Positions 48,656 through 62,100 of a DNA stretch of 64,000 nucleotides are shown one piece after another (the stretch's first letter is position 1; each line of letters opens with the position of its first letter). The notes beneath the pieces were generated by a model, which was given only the letters and a program-made list of their open reading frames with translations, made no database searches and was not told the DNA's origin. The position numbers and the translations under genes were made by a program. This DNA comes from Diplosphaera chodatii. Lineage: Eukaryota > Chlorophyta > Trebouxiophyceae > Prasiolales > Stichococcaceae. The stretch spans positions 1,550,001 to 1,614,000 of the forward strand of contig JAALGY010000052.1 in NCBI GenBank assembly GCA_032358165.1, given 5' to 3'.

Positions 48656-49759
48656 ATGTCCTCCACACAGTTGGTGGGCAAGCGGTGCGTTTTGGTAGCG
48701 GTGCTGCTCGCCGCTGTCCAGCTCAGCGCAGCAGTGGAGAGCGAGAAGTGTCAGGCGCTGGGCTTCACAGGTCCCGTGTGCTCCGACTGTGACACGCTCG
48801 CCAGCTATGTGAAGGACGAGGGTGCGCTCTAGAATCCATGCGCTGGCATGCTTTCATCATGCTTCAGTCCCCACTTCATGTGCCAGTCTACACGGCACGA
48901 TTTGATCGAGCCCTGTCCGGCAACAGATGAATGCATAGCACAATGTGCACGAACACAGAGCTTGTGGGCGAGTGCCGCCAGTGCTGCGTCAAGGGCAAGG
49001 AGGCCACCTCGCAGAAGTACACTCATGCACTGCTGTACGCGTGGCTCGACAGGCTGAGGTGAGGCGTGGTGATGGAGCACTGTTGCTCCTCTTTGCTTCC
49101 AGCAAGGGCGGTAATGTGGGAATCCACCTTCTCGGCCGTTATGTGTCCATCTGATGTAGCGCGCGATGCCGAGGTCTGGCTGTCATGCATGCAGCGGTTG
49201 GCCGCACATTGATGGCTTCGTGAAGAACGAGGCGCACAAATATGAGCCAGCACTCGAGGTGCGTGTGTTCCTAGGCAGACATTGCAGCACACTGCAATGG
49301 TTTGTGCTGAGCTGTGCAACAAGGACCATTTGTGCAACACAGATCTGATGGCCAAGTACCAGCGCCACTCCCCTGTCGTGCAGATCCAGGACAGGTATGG
49401 CGTCGCACCTCGGCTCGTGATGTCTGCGCCTGGCGTCACCAAGAAGTCAGTCCTCATCGACGGCTGGAAGACGGTGAGCATGCTGCATGCCCACAGCTGT
49501 GCCTGTGTCCTGCTGGACGTCATGAGACTGGAAAGCTGAGTGTGTGATCACTCCGTCATACTGTCGTGTGCTTGAGGGCTCCGATGTGCGCATGTCCATG
49601 ATGCGGTGCTCCTGGCTGCAGGAGCATGTGGTCGAGTACCTGGACGACATGCTGGAGCCCGGGGAGGCACAGCACGCAGAGCTGATGGGGGATGCGCCAA
49701 AGGGTGCGGAGGCAAGCACACAACACGGCGGCAGGAAACGGGAGGTGTTTGCAGAATGA
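48656..49759 (+). CDS. SELENOF: SELENOF/Sep15-like ER protein lacking the redox motif, complete
   Basis: SELENOF (15-kDa selenoprotein) is an ER-lumen thioredoxin-like protein that binds UDP-glucose:glycoprotein glucosyltransferase and assists glycoprotein folding. Five exons: 48656-48821, 48959-49058, 49195-49264, 49357-49473 and 49622-49759. A signal peptide (CVLVAVLLAAVQLSAAVES) is followed by the Cys-rich UGGT-binding part (KCQALGFTGPVCSDCDTL, ECRQCCVKGKEAT) and the thioredoxin-like part (GWPHIDGFVKNEAHKYEP, VRYQRHSPVVQIQDRYG, KSVLIDGWKTEHVVEYLDDM). The C terminus extends about 30 residues past the human end. Where human SELENOF has Cys-Gly-Sec, this protein has Trp-Leu-Asp (HALLYAWLDRL). 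The donor at 49265 (GTGTTC) was chosen to match the family. Confidence 0.92.
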
Positions 49760-51007
49760 CGTACGGGAGATGACATTCACCGGTGTCCTTTTCGTCAGAG
49801 CCGGCGGCTCACACATATGTATGTCATCCTATAGCCTGGGCAGCTTGGCTAATTTGGAATGCTAAGCGCCTACACAAAGCCCGGCATGCAGCATGGCATG
49901 AGGTCTGGGCAGTACAATGCATTGGACTGTCGGACCTATCTCTGGCAACTTCTGACATGCCAACATGTACACTAGCCGACACTAGCACAGAAACTAAAAC
50001 CATAAAGACGCATCTAGTCCGACGTCACCCTGCTGTCGGGTGCATGATCCTATCTGGCGACCGCACAGCTGCACGCCTCTGTTGCTGCTTTTGATGTCAG
50101 GTGCGCATTGCAGCGCAGCCCAGAGTTGGCATCAGGCCCATCATCTGGTGCCAAGGCGCTACCCCCCATGATACGTATTATAGCAATGATGCAGGTATGC
50201 CTGCACGGCGGCACATGCAAGTTACAATACTGTGAGACTGTGCCAGCCGCATGCGTCTTGGCACCATACAGCACATCGCATAGCAGCCTGTAATATTGGC
50301 TGCGTAGCAGTCATCGCTCGTATTACCTGGTCATCAGGGGCAATCAGGCCATAGCCTGCTGGTAGCCCCGACAGTTGTGCCCACACATTGGTTGGTGTGC
50401 AGCGTAGGTGATATGCAGACGAGCCACGAAAGCCTGCCGAAGACCATGCAGACACCGTGTCAGAAGCATCAGTAGTGAGCTGCCATGCCAGCCTTCGCAA
50501 CTGTATGCCAGTGAGAAGCGACATGCTCAAAGCATACCTGGTTGATGTGGCATGTGAACTGGAGGCGAGTCACGAATGAGGCACGCGCCAGTATCGATGC
50601 GGCGGTTGCACAGGGTGCAGATGCGGTTCCTGCTTGCTGCATTCTGCACGCCGGCATACTCAACCTGCAAGGCACAGCAACGCTCACGGATGCTGTTGCT
50701 AAGGTGGACTCAGCACCAAATGCAGATTGTGAAATGTCGCTTCACCGCCTAAGCTGTCGCACTATGCACCATGTTGCAAGAGAATGCACAGCAACTGTGC
50801 TCACCACTGCGTTGTGCATCCGGGGCTGGTGCGGCGGGTGCAAAGTCGGTGGGGCAACCCAGCCGTCCTGGCAAGATATGAGCGACGATGTGAGAGGTGG
50901 CAATATGCAACGCAGCCACATCCCAGCAAAGCCATTGTCCAACCTGTGAGCGTCATGCCTGTCTATAAAAAGCACCTGCTGGTGGGCACGCACAGGCATG
51001 TACGCCC
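49760..51007. other. Gene-free interval between convergent SELENOF and FHA-RING genes
   Basis: No recognisable coding region was found on either strand. It probably holds both 3' ends; a further terminal exon of the FHA-RING gene could lie near 50,740-51,000. Confidence 0.45.
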
Positions 51008-54000
51008 CTAGCCCCTGCTGCTGCGGCGGGGGCGGCGGCGGCTGCGGTGGCGGCGGCAGCGGTGTCGCCGCCCGCCTGCGTCCGACATTGCGCCTGGCCG
51101 TCTGCCCGTGCTGGGCCGCTGCGCCGCCTGCATGGAGCCAACACACAAGTGAGACACTCTCCGATGCCCGCCAAGCTGATCTGACACAACGTGACGACAG
51201 TCTGAGGTGGGAGGCGTGCGGTGCCGCACCATGCAGCGTGGGTGTCGGCAGTGGCAGGGGTGGGGGTGCGGCTCGCCGCCGGGCGCGCGACGCATTCTGG
51301 TGGCGGCGCATGACGCTTCGGTCCTGCTGGCATGCATGCAAGGGCCGTCAGCGGGCAATGTGGGACGTCAGTCATCACGCACTCACCAGCGACCCATGCT
51401 GATGTGGCACTTTTACACCTTTCATGACTCCCCAAGCCAGGACAACCCTGGAAATGGCGGCTCACAAGCACGTGCCCAACGCAAGACAGCGATGCGAGGC
51501 CTCACCATGTCCCCCAGAAGCTGCTGCAGCTCGAGGCCCATGCCGGCGTGCAGGCCAGGCATGTACATGAAGGGACCGCCGCCGCCGCCGGTCTCTGCTG
51601 CTGCATGCCGCGGGGCATTGAACAGCCCCTTCCACCGCTGCAGGTGGCACAGCTCGGGTCGGACAGCTGGCAACAAAGCTTGAAAACAATGACATGTGGA
51701 GGAAAGCTTGTGTAGCCGCCCATTCCTTTCTCTGACATCTTAGTTGCAGGCAGAGTATGATAGTCTGCAAATTCTGTATGTTGAGCGTTGCCAGGGGGGG
51801 CGCAGGGGCCGCGCCTGGGTGGTGGCGGCGGCCTGGCGCTCCCAGTCGGCCTTGCGGCGGGCGCGCTCCGCCCTGTCCCCCGGCGGCAGCGTGGGCGCCA
51901 CCAGCGAGTCCAGCAGCCCGTCCACCGCCCAGCTGCGCACCGGCGGCGCCTCCAGCGTGATCCTGCGCTCCCAGCACACACCTTTGCTTGGAAATTCCAT
52001 GCGAGACAGGAACATCTGATTGCATCACAAGCATATAGCGTTGATTCGGCCGCTACAACACAGTGCCAAACACTTCGGGCCGGCCAAAACCCAGAAGGTA
52101 TGCTGTGTACAAAGTCGTGCTGCACTGCACGCGATGCAAACGCCACAATCACACAGCGCTCGGGTCCGGGGGACAGGGTCGGAGCGGGTACCGGCAGGTG
52201 GGGCAGGTGGGCTTCTTGGGCAGCCAGTCGCCGAGGCAGGCGCCGCAGAACATGTGGCCGCAGGGCACCATGGAATGCGTGGCCACCATCCAGTCGCGGC
52301 AGATGGTGCACTCGAACTGCTCCTCCAGCGCCCTGGTCGTGTCGCCAGCAGCTGCAGCAGCCAGCATCACTATGTTGCCTTACGTACTGTCCGAGGAGCC
52401 ACTCACGACGCACACTGGTGTTGAGGAGAGCAACCCTGTTGCATCTGCCTGTCAATCACAGAGGTGCAGCTGAGCAGGGCAACCTACCGTCCCCCGGAAA
52501 GTGACATATGGGCGCAGCTCACCTGCCGCCGCAGACGCCGCGGGATCTGAGGCGCCCCCCGCAGAACCCAGCTTCGGCGCGTCCAACTCGGCCAGCGCTG
52601 CTGCAGCAGGCGCGGCAGCCTGCGCCGCAGCGACAGCAGCGGCGGCTGCGGAAGGTGCATCCTGCTGCCCTGCTGTCCTGACCACCTGTAGAGCACGGCA
52701 GCAAGCAGCCAGTGACTCGAATGCAGCATCGAAGATGATACCGCGACAAGGTCGTGGTTGGAATGCCATGCTGTCCCTGCCCATGGGAGAACAGGTGATC
52801 GGCATGTTGACAGGGAGGAGTATCACGCGCCTGTGCAGGGCGCACGATCTCGGGGTCGGCAGAGGTCGCCTCATCGCGCTGCTGCCGCCGGCGCTGCGCT
52901 GCTGTGGCCGCACCAGGAAGCGGCAGACCGCCGACAGTGCGGGCCTGCCGCAGGCAGCCATCTTGGAATCATCAGGCACTGAAGCGGGACGGCCACAATC
53001 TCATTTGGGAAGCTCTGCGTACGACGCTGACAGCTGCTGGTATAAGCCTCAAGGCCTGACCTGGACAGACAGACGGTGGAGGCGATTACGGTCCGGGCGG
53101 TCTGTGGCAGGACGCTGCGGCAGCTCTTCATCAGACTCGTCTGAGTCCTGCACAGAGCATCAGCCTCTGGCTTGTATGGTGCTCAAGTCCCGATGAATCG
53201 GCAAGGAGGCTTGGTCAACATCCTTTATGCAGCCATCTGGGCCAGGCGTTCTAATGCATTGCATGCAAATGTGCTCGGCAGGGTGATGAAGTGGACAGCC
53301 GGGTCCTGATCAACAGCACGAAGGAGACTGTACCAGCAGGCTGATGACTTCAGCGCTGTCAGGACGAGACGGCGCCATGGCATGCGGCCACGTGCGCTCC
53401 AGACTGCGCGGCATCTGCCGGCCACTGGCTGCATACATGCCTCGTACCTCGGCGGCCAGATGCGATGGGTGTGGAGCCATGCGGCGCCTGTGCCCGGTGC
53501 TGTCAGCTTGCTGCAAGCAGTCAGGAAGCAGCTGTGGGGTGTCTGTGAGCAAAGGGTATCGACTAGGCTCTGACTTGACAGCACCGGGCAAGTGCGGGCA
53601 CGCGCAAATCACGCAGTTGCAATGCGTACAAGGTGCAACGAGATGCAAGGTTCAAGGCCGAGGGCCAATGCGCCTTAAAGGTAGAATATCAACTACCAGA
53701 TGACTGGGCTATTACCTGCCCTGAGGTCATCTGCGGACCCCCAAACGGGCTTTCGTCGTCGCTGCTGACGACAACTGCTTCGGCTGGGGCTGGGGACGGC
53801 TGAGCTCCTGCTGCTGGCGGTGAGCCATGGCCGATGTCATGGGATGCCTGCCGCAGCTGCTCAGGGACTGATGGGGACACCTGCTGGGTCTGCTGCTGGG
53901 ACATCAGGCGCTGCACCCGGGCCCTGAGGCCCTGCGACGGTGCCTCCAACTGCACACTGGGCTGCTGTGCTGTTGCCCCTTGGCGGTCGTGGTGCACGTG

Positions 54001-55355
54001 CTGCTGCTGATTCCCCTGCTGCGACAACATGCGGCGCCCGCCATCAAGCTCTGCACGGCGCAGGCCAGCTTCCGCTGCTGCCCGTAGTGCAGGCGGCAGG
54101 TGTACGCCGCCTGATTGCGGGCGTCCGCGTGCTGCGGCTGCAGGTGGCGCTGGCGCAGCGGGCATCGGCAAGTGCGCTGCCGTTCCTACTGCCTCGTCCT
54201 GCACCACTGCATGCTGTTCGACACTGTCAGCTGTGCTGGTGCGTGTCTGCTGTTGGGCGGCCCCTATGTTTGGCGGCTGTCCGGAGGCAGAAGCTGCAGC
54301 GTGCTCCGCCGATGCAAGCTCTCCCGCACGGGAGTGGGCATGCTGGCTGCCATTCTGCTGTAGGGCATCGCTCTGCAAGCTGCGAGGCAGGCGGCGCTGG
54401 GTGGCTGCAAGCCGTGAAGGGGTGCCCTGCATGCTGCTGCGTGCGGGGCTGCAGGATCGGATGGGACTGTCGACTGGTTCGGAGGATGGTGACCCATCAT
54501 GGTTGCCTGCCTGGCTGACTGGCGCCACATTGGCGATTGCACCAGCATCCGATGCTGTTGGCAGAGAGGCGGTAGCCGGCAGCTGACCTATCGGCTCAGA
54601 CATCGGCAAGGGGTTGTGGCTGCCGGATGGCGCCTCTGCTGACTGGGAAGCCAAACCCTCAACATGGCCTGCATGCTGCCCGCAAAGCCTCTGCAAAACC
54701 TACGGCTTGCAGGGGATCGCTTGTCAGCATGGTCCCTACGTGACACCGGCATCATGATCGTTGCACTTCTGCAAAGTAATGATGTGCGTCACCTGGGGGT
54801 TGCTGACGATGAACTGCATGGGGTTGAACTTCCCTCCCTGTGATGTCACAGAACCGACGTAAGACTGACATACCAGAACCACCATCACCAGGACTTGGGT
54901 CTGATTTCAGCCCGACATACATGATGCACGTAGCCCATATGACGAATGGCTGAACCCCAAGTCGTGCATGCAGTGACCCATGACCTCGCACATGCACCCA
55001 CCATCTGCTGCAGGAAGCGCCCGCCTCCGAAGGAGATGACATCGCCGCCACGCAGTGGCATTGAAGTACGCGATTGCAGCCGATCGTCATTCAGATAAGT
55101 GCCATTCATGCCACCCCCATCCCGCAGCAGCAGGCCACGGCTGTCAAGAGACAGGACCGCGTGCATACGGCTGCAGAGGACTGCAACCTCCACCGGCACA
55201 CCCTCGACTGGGCTGATCGGCTGAGTACGGCCAACACCGATGCAGCGCTGCCCATCTGCCAATGCTGCATCGTCGAACAGCGCTGACAAGTCATAGGCCA
55301 CCTCGCCACGACTCCCGTCTTCCTTGACGGTGTACAGGCGGCATACATCGGCCAT
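51008..55355 (-). CDS. FHA and RING-finger E3 ubiquitin ligase (CHFR/RNF8-like)
   Basis: FHA-RING ligases read phosphothreonine and ubiquitylate nearby targets in mitotic or DNA-damage checkpoints. The start at 55355 gives MADVCRLYTVKEDGSRGEVA. The FHA core reads RCIGVGRTQPI, LCSRMHAVLSLDSRGLLLRD, GGMNGTYLNDDR and GGDVISFGGG. An exon at 54,790-54,840 reads NPMQFIVSNPQ. A single exon (53,720-54,690) codes about 320 residues rich in Gln, Ser, Ala and Pro. Other exons include MAPHPSHLAAEVRGMYAASG and VVRTAGQQDAP. The C3HC4 RING is FECTICRDWMVATHSMV then PCGHMFCGACLGDWLP and CPTCR, followed by ITLEAPPVRSWAVDGLLDSL. A Gly-rich RWKGLFNAPRHAAAE exon follows. The 3' end at 51008 (basic tail) and some middle joins are inferred. 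Confidence 0.82.
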
Positions 55356-56196
55356 GGCCTCCAAGAAAGCCGCGGGACCTTGGCAGCCTGCAAGCAACAC
55401 AGTTGCGCGCCTGCAGTCAGGATGAGGTTGTTAGTCGGCGTGCGCAAAGTAACACAACGACATGATGGCCGGAATCGTGTTCTCGTCACAGCAGGCCCCA
55501 GAGCGACGCAATCTGTGTTGGTGTCAAGGGTCTACACGCTCAGTCTGTCACCTTGTCAAACTGCACAGAGGCACCTACACACGCCACCTCCTGGTTCTGT
55601 GCTAATGTAGCTGACCAGCTGATGCACCCTCACTGATTATGATGGTTCCGGGCTCGGCGCCTCGGCGTGCACTGGGACGAAAGCGCTATGTCGCGTCACA
55701 ATCTGTCGCGAGACATACAGGAGTGTCACCAGCGTGCTCCGGCCTTTTCATGAGATCCTTCAGAACAAAGGAGCCTCTAGACATGCCGGTGGCCGATGTG
55801 CTGCCGCAGAAGGTACGCGCAGACTGGCCGTGCTGCACCCGTGCTGCGATGCAGTCTCTCCCGTGTAGTTGGTAAATCTACACCTGTCAGACAACAGTCA
55901 GACACGCTCCGTGCTGTATGTGCCTCGATGCATCGCCAGCAGCCAGATAACAGCGCAGTGTGATGCTTGCTGCGATGAGGATTTTACCTGTGCTGATTCT
56001 GTGGATACAACAGTCCGTGCTTCCACGAGCTTACATTGCATGTGTTGCACTCGTCCCAGGTCATTCAATGCCATTCTGGGCGCGAAGATGTGCTGTGTTG
56101 TCACATGCTAGCTTGTGACACACATTTGTAGATCTCTTGATTGCCTCAGAACGTCCGAGGTCCTGAGAAGCACGTAGGCGAAAACTGCATGTGGCG
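55356..56196. promoter_or_regulatory. Divergent promoter interval between FHA-RING and sacsin genes
   Basis: The two genes start back to back here. I found no coding signal on either strand and no element that can be named. Confidence 0.45.
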
Positions 56197-59100
56197 ATGG
56201 CCGCAGCATGGCATGACTTCGGCCAGCGCGTAGACCTCACAGCCCGCATCCGAGAGATTCTGCTCAACTATCCAGAAGGAACGTCTATCTTCAAGGAGCT
56301 CATTCAGGTAGTCAGTCCGGAATATCAGCTTGCACGATTTGCATGTGCAAGCCTGCGCCATGCTTCAATGCTTTGAGTCTGTGCCTACGCCATGCCGGCA
56401 TCTGCGATATCCACACAGATCACAGATGTTGTGTTGAAAATGCTGACGTTGCCTCTGTGTCGTGATGCAGAATGCGGATGATGCAGGGGCGCGCACTGTC
56501 AGCTTTTGCCTAGACGAGCAGCAGCATGGCGTCAGCAGACTTGCCTACAACGGTCTGGCGCCACTGCAGGTGCTGTACATGCCCTTCTAACATCAACACT
56601 GTTGTCCGCTTGTGGCACGACGAGGGTTGCAGGTATGTAAGTCGACAAATGCCAATTCTGACCTGGGTAGTCATGCGTGCTTGTGGCGGACTGCAGGGGC
56701 CAGCGCTACTGGTCCGCAACGATGCCACCTTTTCAGACGCTGACTTTGAGTCGATCAGTTCGGTTGGCAACTCTGTCAAGCGTGCCATGTCTGGCAAGAC
56801 CGGTGAGACAAGAGTCTCCGTTGCACTGCAGCACTGGGCGCATCCACGCCTGCACACCGTAGGTCAAACGTATGACATGTGCTGCACAGGGCGCTATGGC
56901 ATTGGCTTCTCGGCTGTGTACCATTTAACAGGTGGGATGAAGTGGCTCACGAGTACACAGCTGCAAATGTGGCATGCGACAAAGCCACAAGATGTATTCC
57001 GATCATGTGTCATAAACATATGGTGCAGATGTCCCCAGCTTCGTTTCTGGGCGGCATCTGGCGATTTTTGACCCTCACTGTAAATTTCTGCCAAACCTGG
57101 CTGCCGACAACCCTGGCAAGCGCATTGATTTTGTGGCCAACCCTCTTCACTCCGACTTCTCAGATCAGGTGATGCGCCTGCACAATTGCAACCCTGCATG
57201 CTGTCAGCTGATTTAAAAAAAAAAACCAGTGGCCAGCTTTGATTTCGCTAAATTGCATGCAGGCTGCGCCGTACTGCGCATTTGGATGTGACATGCGCTC
57301 ACACTTTGACGGCACCTTGTTTCGGTTTCCACTGCGGTCTGAGGCGCTGGCTGCAGACAGCCGCATATCCAAACAGGTGGCAGATGCCTATTACTTTACC
57401 TGATGAACCTCCTGCCGGCGTCTAGCTAGTGAATTTTTCTCTATGGAATGCTCACAGCTTTGTGGTGTACGATGTCATGCACAGGTGTACACAGTCGCCA
57501 AGATGCGAGAACAGCTGGAGACGCTTGCTGTCGAGGCAGCATCGCTGCTGCTGTTCCTGCGCAATGTGGAGTGCTGCGAGGTGCTGGTGTGGCCCGCAGG
57601 CGCAACCCAGCCACAGCTCCTGCACACATGCACCGTCCAGGTGTGCCGTGCACCTGTGTTACATACACGCTATGCACAGCAAATGGATGAGCGCTCACAT
57701 GCAGTCGGCATTCTGTCTGGAGGCCGAGCCCGCTGTCAGCTCTTCATGCTTTCTCGTGCATGCAGGGTGCCGGGGCAGACCTCAGGCGCCAGCGTGCTCT
57801 GTTCCAAGAGGCGGGCAGCAGCTCGGCCATCCTGTCGGTGCACCAGCTGACGCTGCGGACAACAGACCACGGCACGCAGCAGAGCGCCGTGCACGCCTTC
57901 CTGGTCGGGCAGAGCAACGGCGGAGGCCGCGATGGGCCACTGGCTGCTTTTGCTGCAAAAGCGGCTCAGGCCCTTGGAGCGCCGCTGGTCCCTTGGGGCG
58001 CAGTTGCTGCCCCGCTCACGGCTCCAGGTGAGACGAAGTGCTCTGGTGACATGTTCAAGACAGCTTGCTATGCAAATGACATGATTCGAGCGGGACCCAC
58101 ACCTTCAGCATGCAGTGTCCATAAGTCAGGAGCGGCTGCCTGAGTATCGATGCAGGGCATGAGTGCTGCAAAGTGCTGTGCAGGCCTGGGACTTGGGCGG
58201 GCATACTGCTTCCTGCCGCTGCCAGTGAAGACAGGCCTGCCCGTGGTGCACATTAACGGCTTGTTTGAGCTGTCCAGGTAACAGCACAACCATGTTGCTT
58301 GTACACCAAGGCATCCCCGACACTGAGTCAAGTGATGTGCAGTAGATCACGCCGTCGGTGGTCCACCCTCGCCTGACAACCAGCGTGTTCACACGTGCAG
58401 CAATCGTCGAGACATCTGGGCAGGCAGCGATATGCGCGGGGCTGGCGCAGACCGCTCCGAGTGGAACATGCGCCTGCTGGAAGAGGTCCGGCCGGCGGTG
58501 GCTTCAACACATGAGCTGAGCACCATGCGACACTGGTCCCTCAGGTGTCAGAGCCGGATGCTTGCAATGCCTGTTTGCTGTGCCCTCGCAGGTGATTGCG
58601 CCGCTGTATGCGCATGTGCTGGGCCAGGCAGCCAGGCTGCTGGGAAAAGGCACGGCATACAGCAACCTATGGCCAGCACAGGCACTTCAGCCACCATGGG
58701 ACCGCCTTCTGAAGGGTACTTGCTGCTGTCATATCCATGCATGCAAACCTGACATGATTGATGCTCCTCTCGTGCAGATACATGAGCAGACATGCAGCGC
58801 GTGCCACTTCTTAGCAAGAGCCAAAGCTGATGCCCCTGGGTTGGTCCCGTGCAGGCTTCCTTGCATCAGTGCTGGACCAGCCAGTGGTGCCGTCTGCAGC
58901 GGACAGTGGAGCAGCATGGCTCACACCCAGAAATGTCGTGTTTGCTGATGCGATGGCCGCCAGGTGCAAGTTTGTCAGACCACCCCATAGCATCTCTTAC
59001 TTCCTGCCGCCGTGCAAATACAAGATTCTCAAGGTGGAAGGAAACAGGAGTGAGTTGCGGTATGGGCAATGGTTGTGCATGCACTGCAGAGAGGAGGACC

Positions 59101-62100
59101 TCATGGTTGCGCTGGCTGCCGTGGGTACGCCGCTGCCGGCGCTGGAGCCGGCGACAATCAACTTGCTATTACGGGCGCTGCCCGCAGCACCACAGCTGCT
59201 CACGCCAGCCTGGCTGCGGCAGCACCTCCAGTCAGTGAAGCCTGACGGCAGCAGCACACAGGTCCCAGCGGCGCACGCGGCTGCACTGCTGCGCTACGCA
59301 GTCGCCGACATCGTGGACTCCGACGCCGAGATGGTCAGCGAGCTGGCCGGCCTGCCGCTCCTGCCGCTCGCAAGCGGCGGCCTCGCCACGCTGCAGCTGA
59401 GTGCTGCGCTCCAGGGCGTCCAGACTTCCTCCAGCGCTGGCGGCAGGGTTTATCTGGCAGCACCAGGCGATGAGTTGCTGCTGGCGGCAGCGCCGCATCT
59501 CCTTCTGGACCGGGCAGCGCTTGGCGCAGAGCTTGTGGCCAGGTCAGTAAAATTCTCGGCCAAGCTGGGACACATCATCTCCCCTGCAAGCCACGCTTGC
59601 ATGTCGACCTTCGTCTGTGCAAGTTGGATCCCATAAGGCTATGCATTGTTGGCTTGAACGAACACTCGTCATCCTCTGGTGCAGGCTGACCTCCATTGCA
59701 GCCTTGGATGTGCTGAATGTGCGACCACTCACGGCGCATGAACTTGCGGCGCTGCTGCCAGTGCTGCTTCCTGCTGCCTGGCAGAGTGCGGCCATCGTGC
59801 AGTGGACTCCAGGGCAGAATGGTCAGCCGACTGAGGCATGGCTGGCGCGCATGTGGGTGAAGCTGCAGGTATGAATTTGGGCTTTCTACAGAGCATGCGG
59901 GTGTATCTCACAGCTCAGGCAGACTAGTCTGCGTGCCACCTTACAAGCTGTCGCATCTGCACGAACGAGCAGGATTCGGCAGACTTGTCAGCCTGTGTTG
60001 GCTGGCCGCTGCTTCCGCTGCGGGGTGGCTGCCTAGGCGCCCTGAGCCCTCTGGACCGCAGCACCATCATCCGCCCTGGCACTGGGCCTGATTGGACACC
60101 CATGCTGCTGGATGCCATCGAGGCACTGGGCTGCAGGTGCTTGCTGTGTCAACCATGCCTTGTGTACGGCAGGTCGTGCTACAATTGTGTACATGCTGAC
60201 ATGAAACGAGCGCCGGTGCAACTGCAATATCATGGCGAAGTTGCCTTGATACGGCCTGCTACCTGCAGGCTGCTCGCATCTCAGCCCGCCTTGGACCAGC
60301 CGCAGCTCCTGGCGTACGTGCATACTGGCGATGGGGCTGGGGTCCTGGCAGCCCTGCAAGTTGCACTTGGCACTGGCGGCTCGGCGCAGGCCACTTTTGA
60401 CAGACATCAGATCACGCACTTGCAACGAAGAGCCCTCAGGTACCATAATCATAGCCACAGCTTGTGCCACCTAGCCAAGCAGTGTTGATGCAGTATCACT
60501 CGGTTCAAGGTTGGTCCGCACGTACAGCATGCTGGATCTGCAGGAAGCTCTTGCTACAGCAGCGATGGCTCACGAGTCCGCCTGGCAGCTCCACCCTACA
60601 GGCATCAGCTATGCACCGCCGGCACACCCTGCAGCATCTGCCGATCTTCGAGTCGGCAGCCTCAGCTGCTGCAGCCGACGCTGGCACTGCAGAAGCAGCA
60701 GCAGCCTCCATGGAAGCAGAGGGCTCGCATCACAGCACGTCCTCCGCATCTGATTCTGCACCACCGGACGAACAAGTTTTCATGGATCTCTTGGGGCAGC
60801 GCTTCATTGCACCGTCCAGCATTCCAGCGTCAGCGCTCCCAGCCAGTTTTGTTGCAGTATCAGACGAAGCACAGCCTGCGACCCTCGCTCTGCTGGGCGT
60901 GCAACGCCCAACAGCTGCTGCAGTGTACAGGTAACGGCCTCTTGATTTCGTTGTAGTTCGCTTCCAGTCGACATCAATCCCTCAAGTTCATGGGCACTCA
61001 AGTATTGCGCTGAAGCTGCTGCTGCTGCAGTCCAGTGTCCTGCAGCAACATGCGACTAGTGTCGTCAGACGACGTGTCTCACGACAACCATGTGCTCCAC
61101 AGGCAGCACATCTTTCCGCAGCTTCCTTCGCTGCCATCCGGGCCCCGCGAGGCTGCCATGCTGTTTGCATCACGTGCGATTTTGCAGCTGGTGGAGCAGG
61201 ATGGCGGCATCATCGCAGAGATGCGCCGCCTTCCCTTCGTGTCCACAAGCAAAAGCGGTGTCAAGTCTCCCTGCGAGCTTTACGATCCAAGGTGATGCGT
61301 TCGCACTGCCACTGATCCGCTCTTGCTGCTCCATTGCAAAATCATGTTGCGCATCAGTGCGCGAAGAAAGTGGCGAGCTGCTCCTGATGTATCATCGCGC
61401 GCTGCGGCAGGGTGCCTGAGCTGCACGGGCTGCTGGACAGCGGTCTTGCGTTTCCATGCGGCCGATGGGCCGAGGAGTCCATGCTTGCGGCACTGTCCAT
61501 GCTGGGCCTGCAGACAGCACTTGGCCCCGCAGCAGTGCTGCAAGTCGCCCGCCATATCGAGGCCACTGCTGCGGACGACCCATCAGCAGCTGCCGCAAGG
61601 TGCTGACAGCTTTTTGCATGCCAATACGCTGGTAGCACTAGCCACATTGACGTCAACTGATGCATGACCTTCGGCAGGGGCAAGGCGCTTCTGGCATACC
61701 TGGATGTCGAGGCCAGCCGCCTGGCCATGCACTCCGCTGCTGCAGAGGCCCCACCATCAGCAGGCACCGTCAGCAGCAGTGGGACCAGCACGCCCAGTGC
61801 TGGCGGCAGCGGCATCTCGTTGAACAGCCTGTTCAGCCACGTTGGCACGCTGGGGCAGGCGCTGCTGGGCGCACATGCTGGGACCAGCGACAGCAGCAGC
61901 AGTGGGCGCACTGCAGCTCCTGCAGCAGCTGCACAGGCAGCATCGCAGAAGGAGCTGTGGGGAAACCTTCGGACCGTCCACTGGTGCCCGGTGAGCATCG
62001 TTACCATCCCCAGGCTCTTGTGCATGGTGTGTCAAAGTGAAGCTCATGACGCACCTTCCTTGCCTGCCACTCCGTATCTGCTTGTAGACGCCTGTGTTTG

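Noticed and set aside
49051..49064. TGA after AWLDRLR as a possible selenocysteine codon in SELENOF
   Set aside because: The TGA falls inside a GTGAGG splice donor, the frame after it does not resemble SELENOF, and splicing to 49195 restores the family sequence.
57215..57225. Poly(A) run as a trace of retrotransposition
   Set aside because: It sits in an intron with no processed gene copy and no target-site duplication visible.
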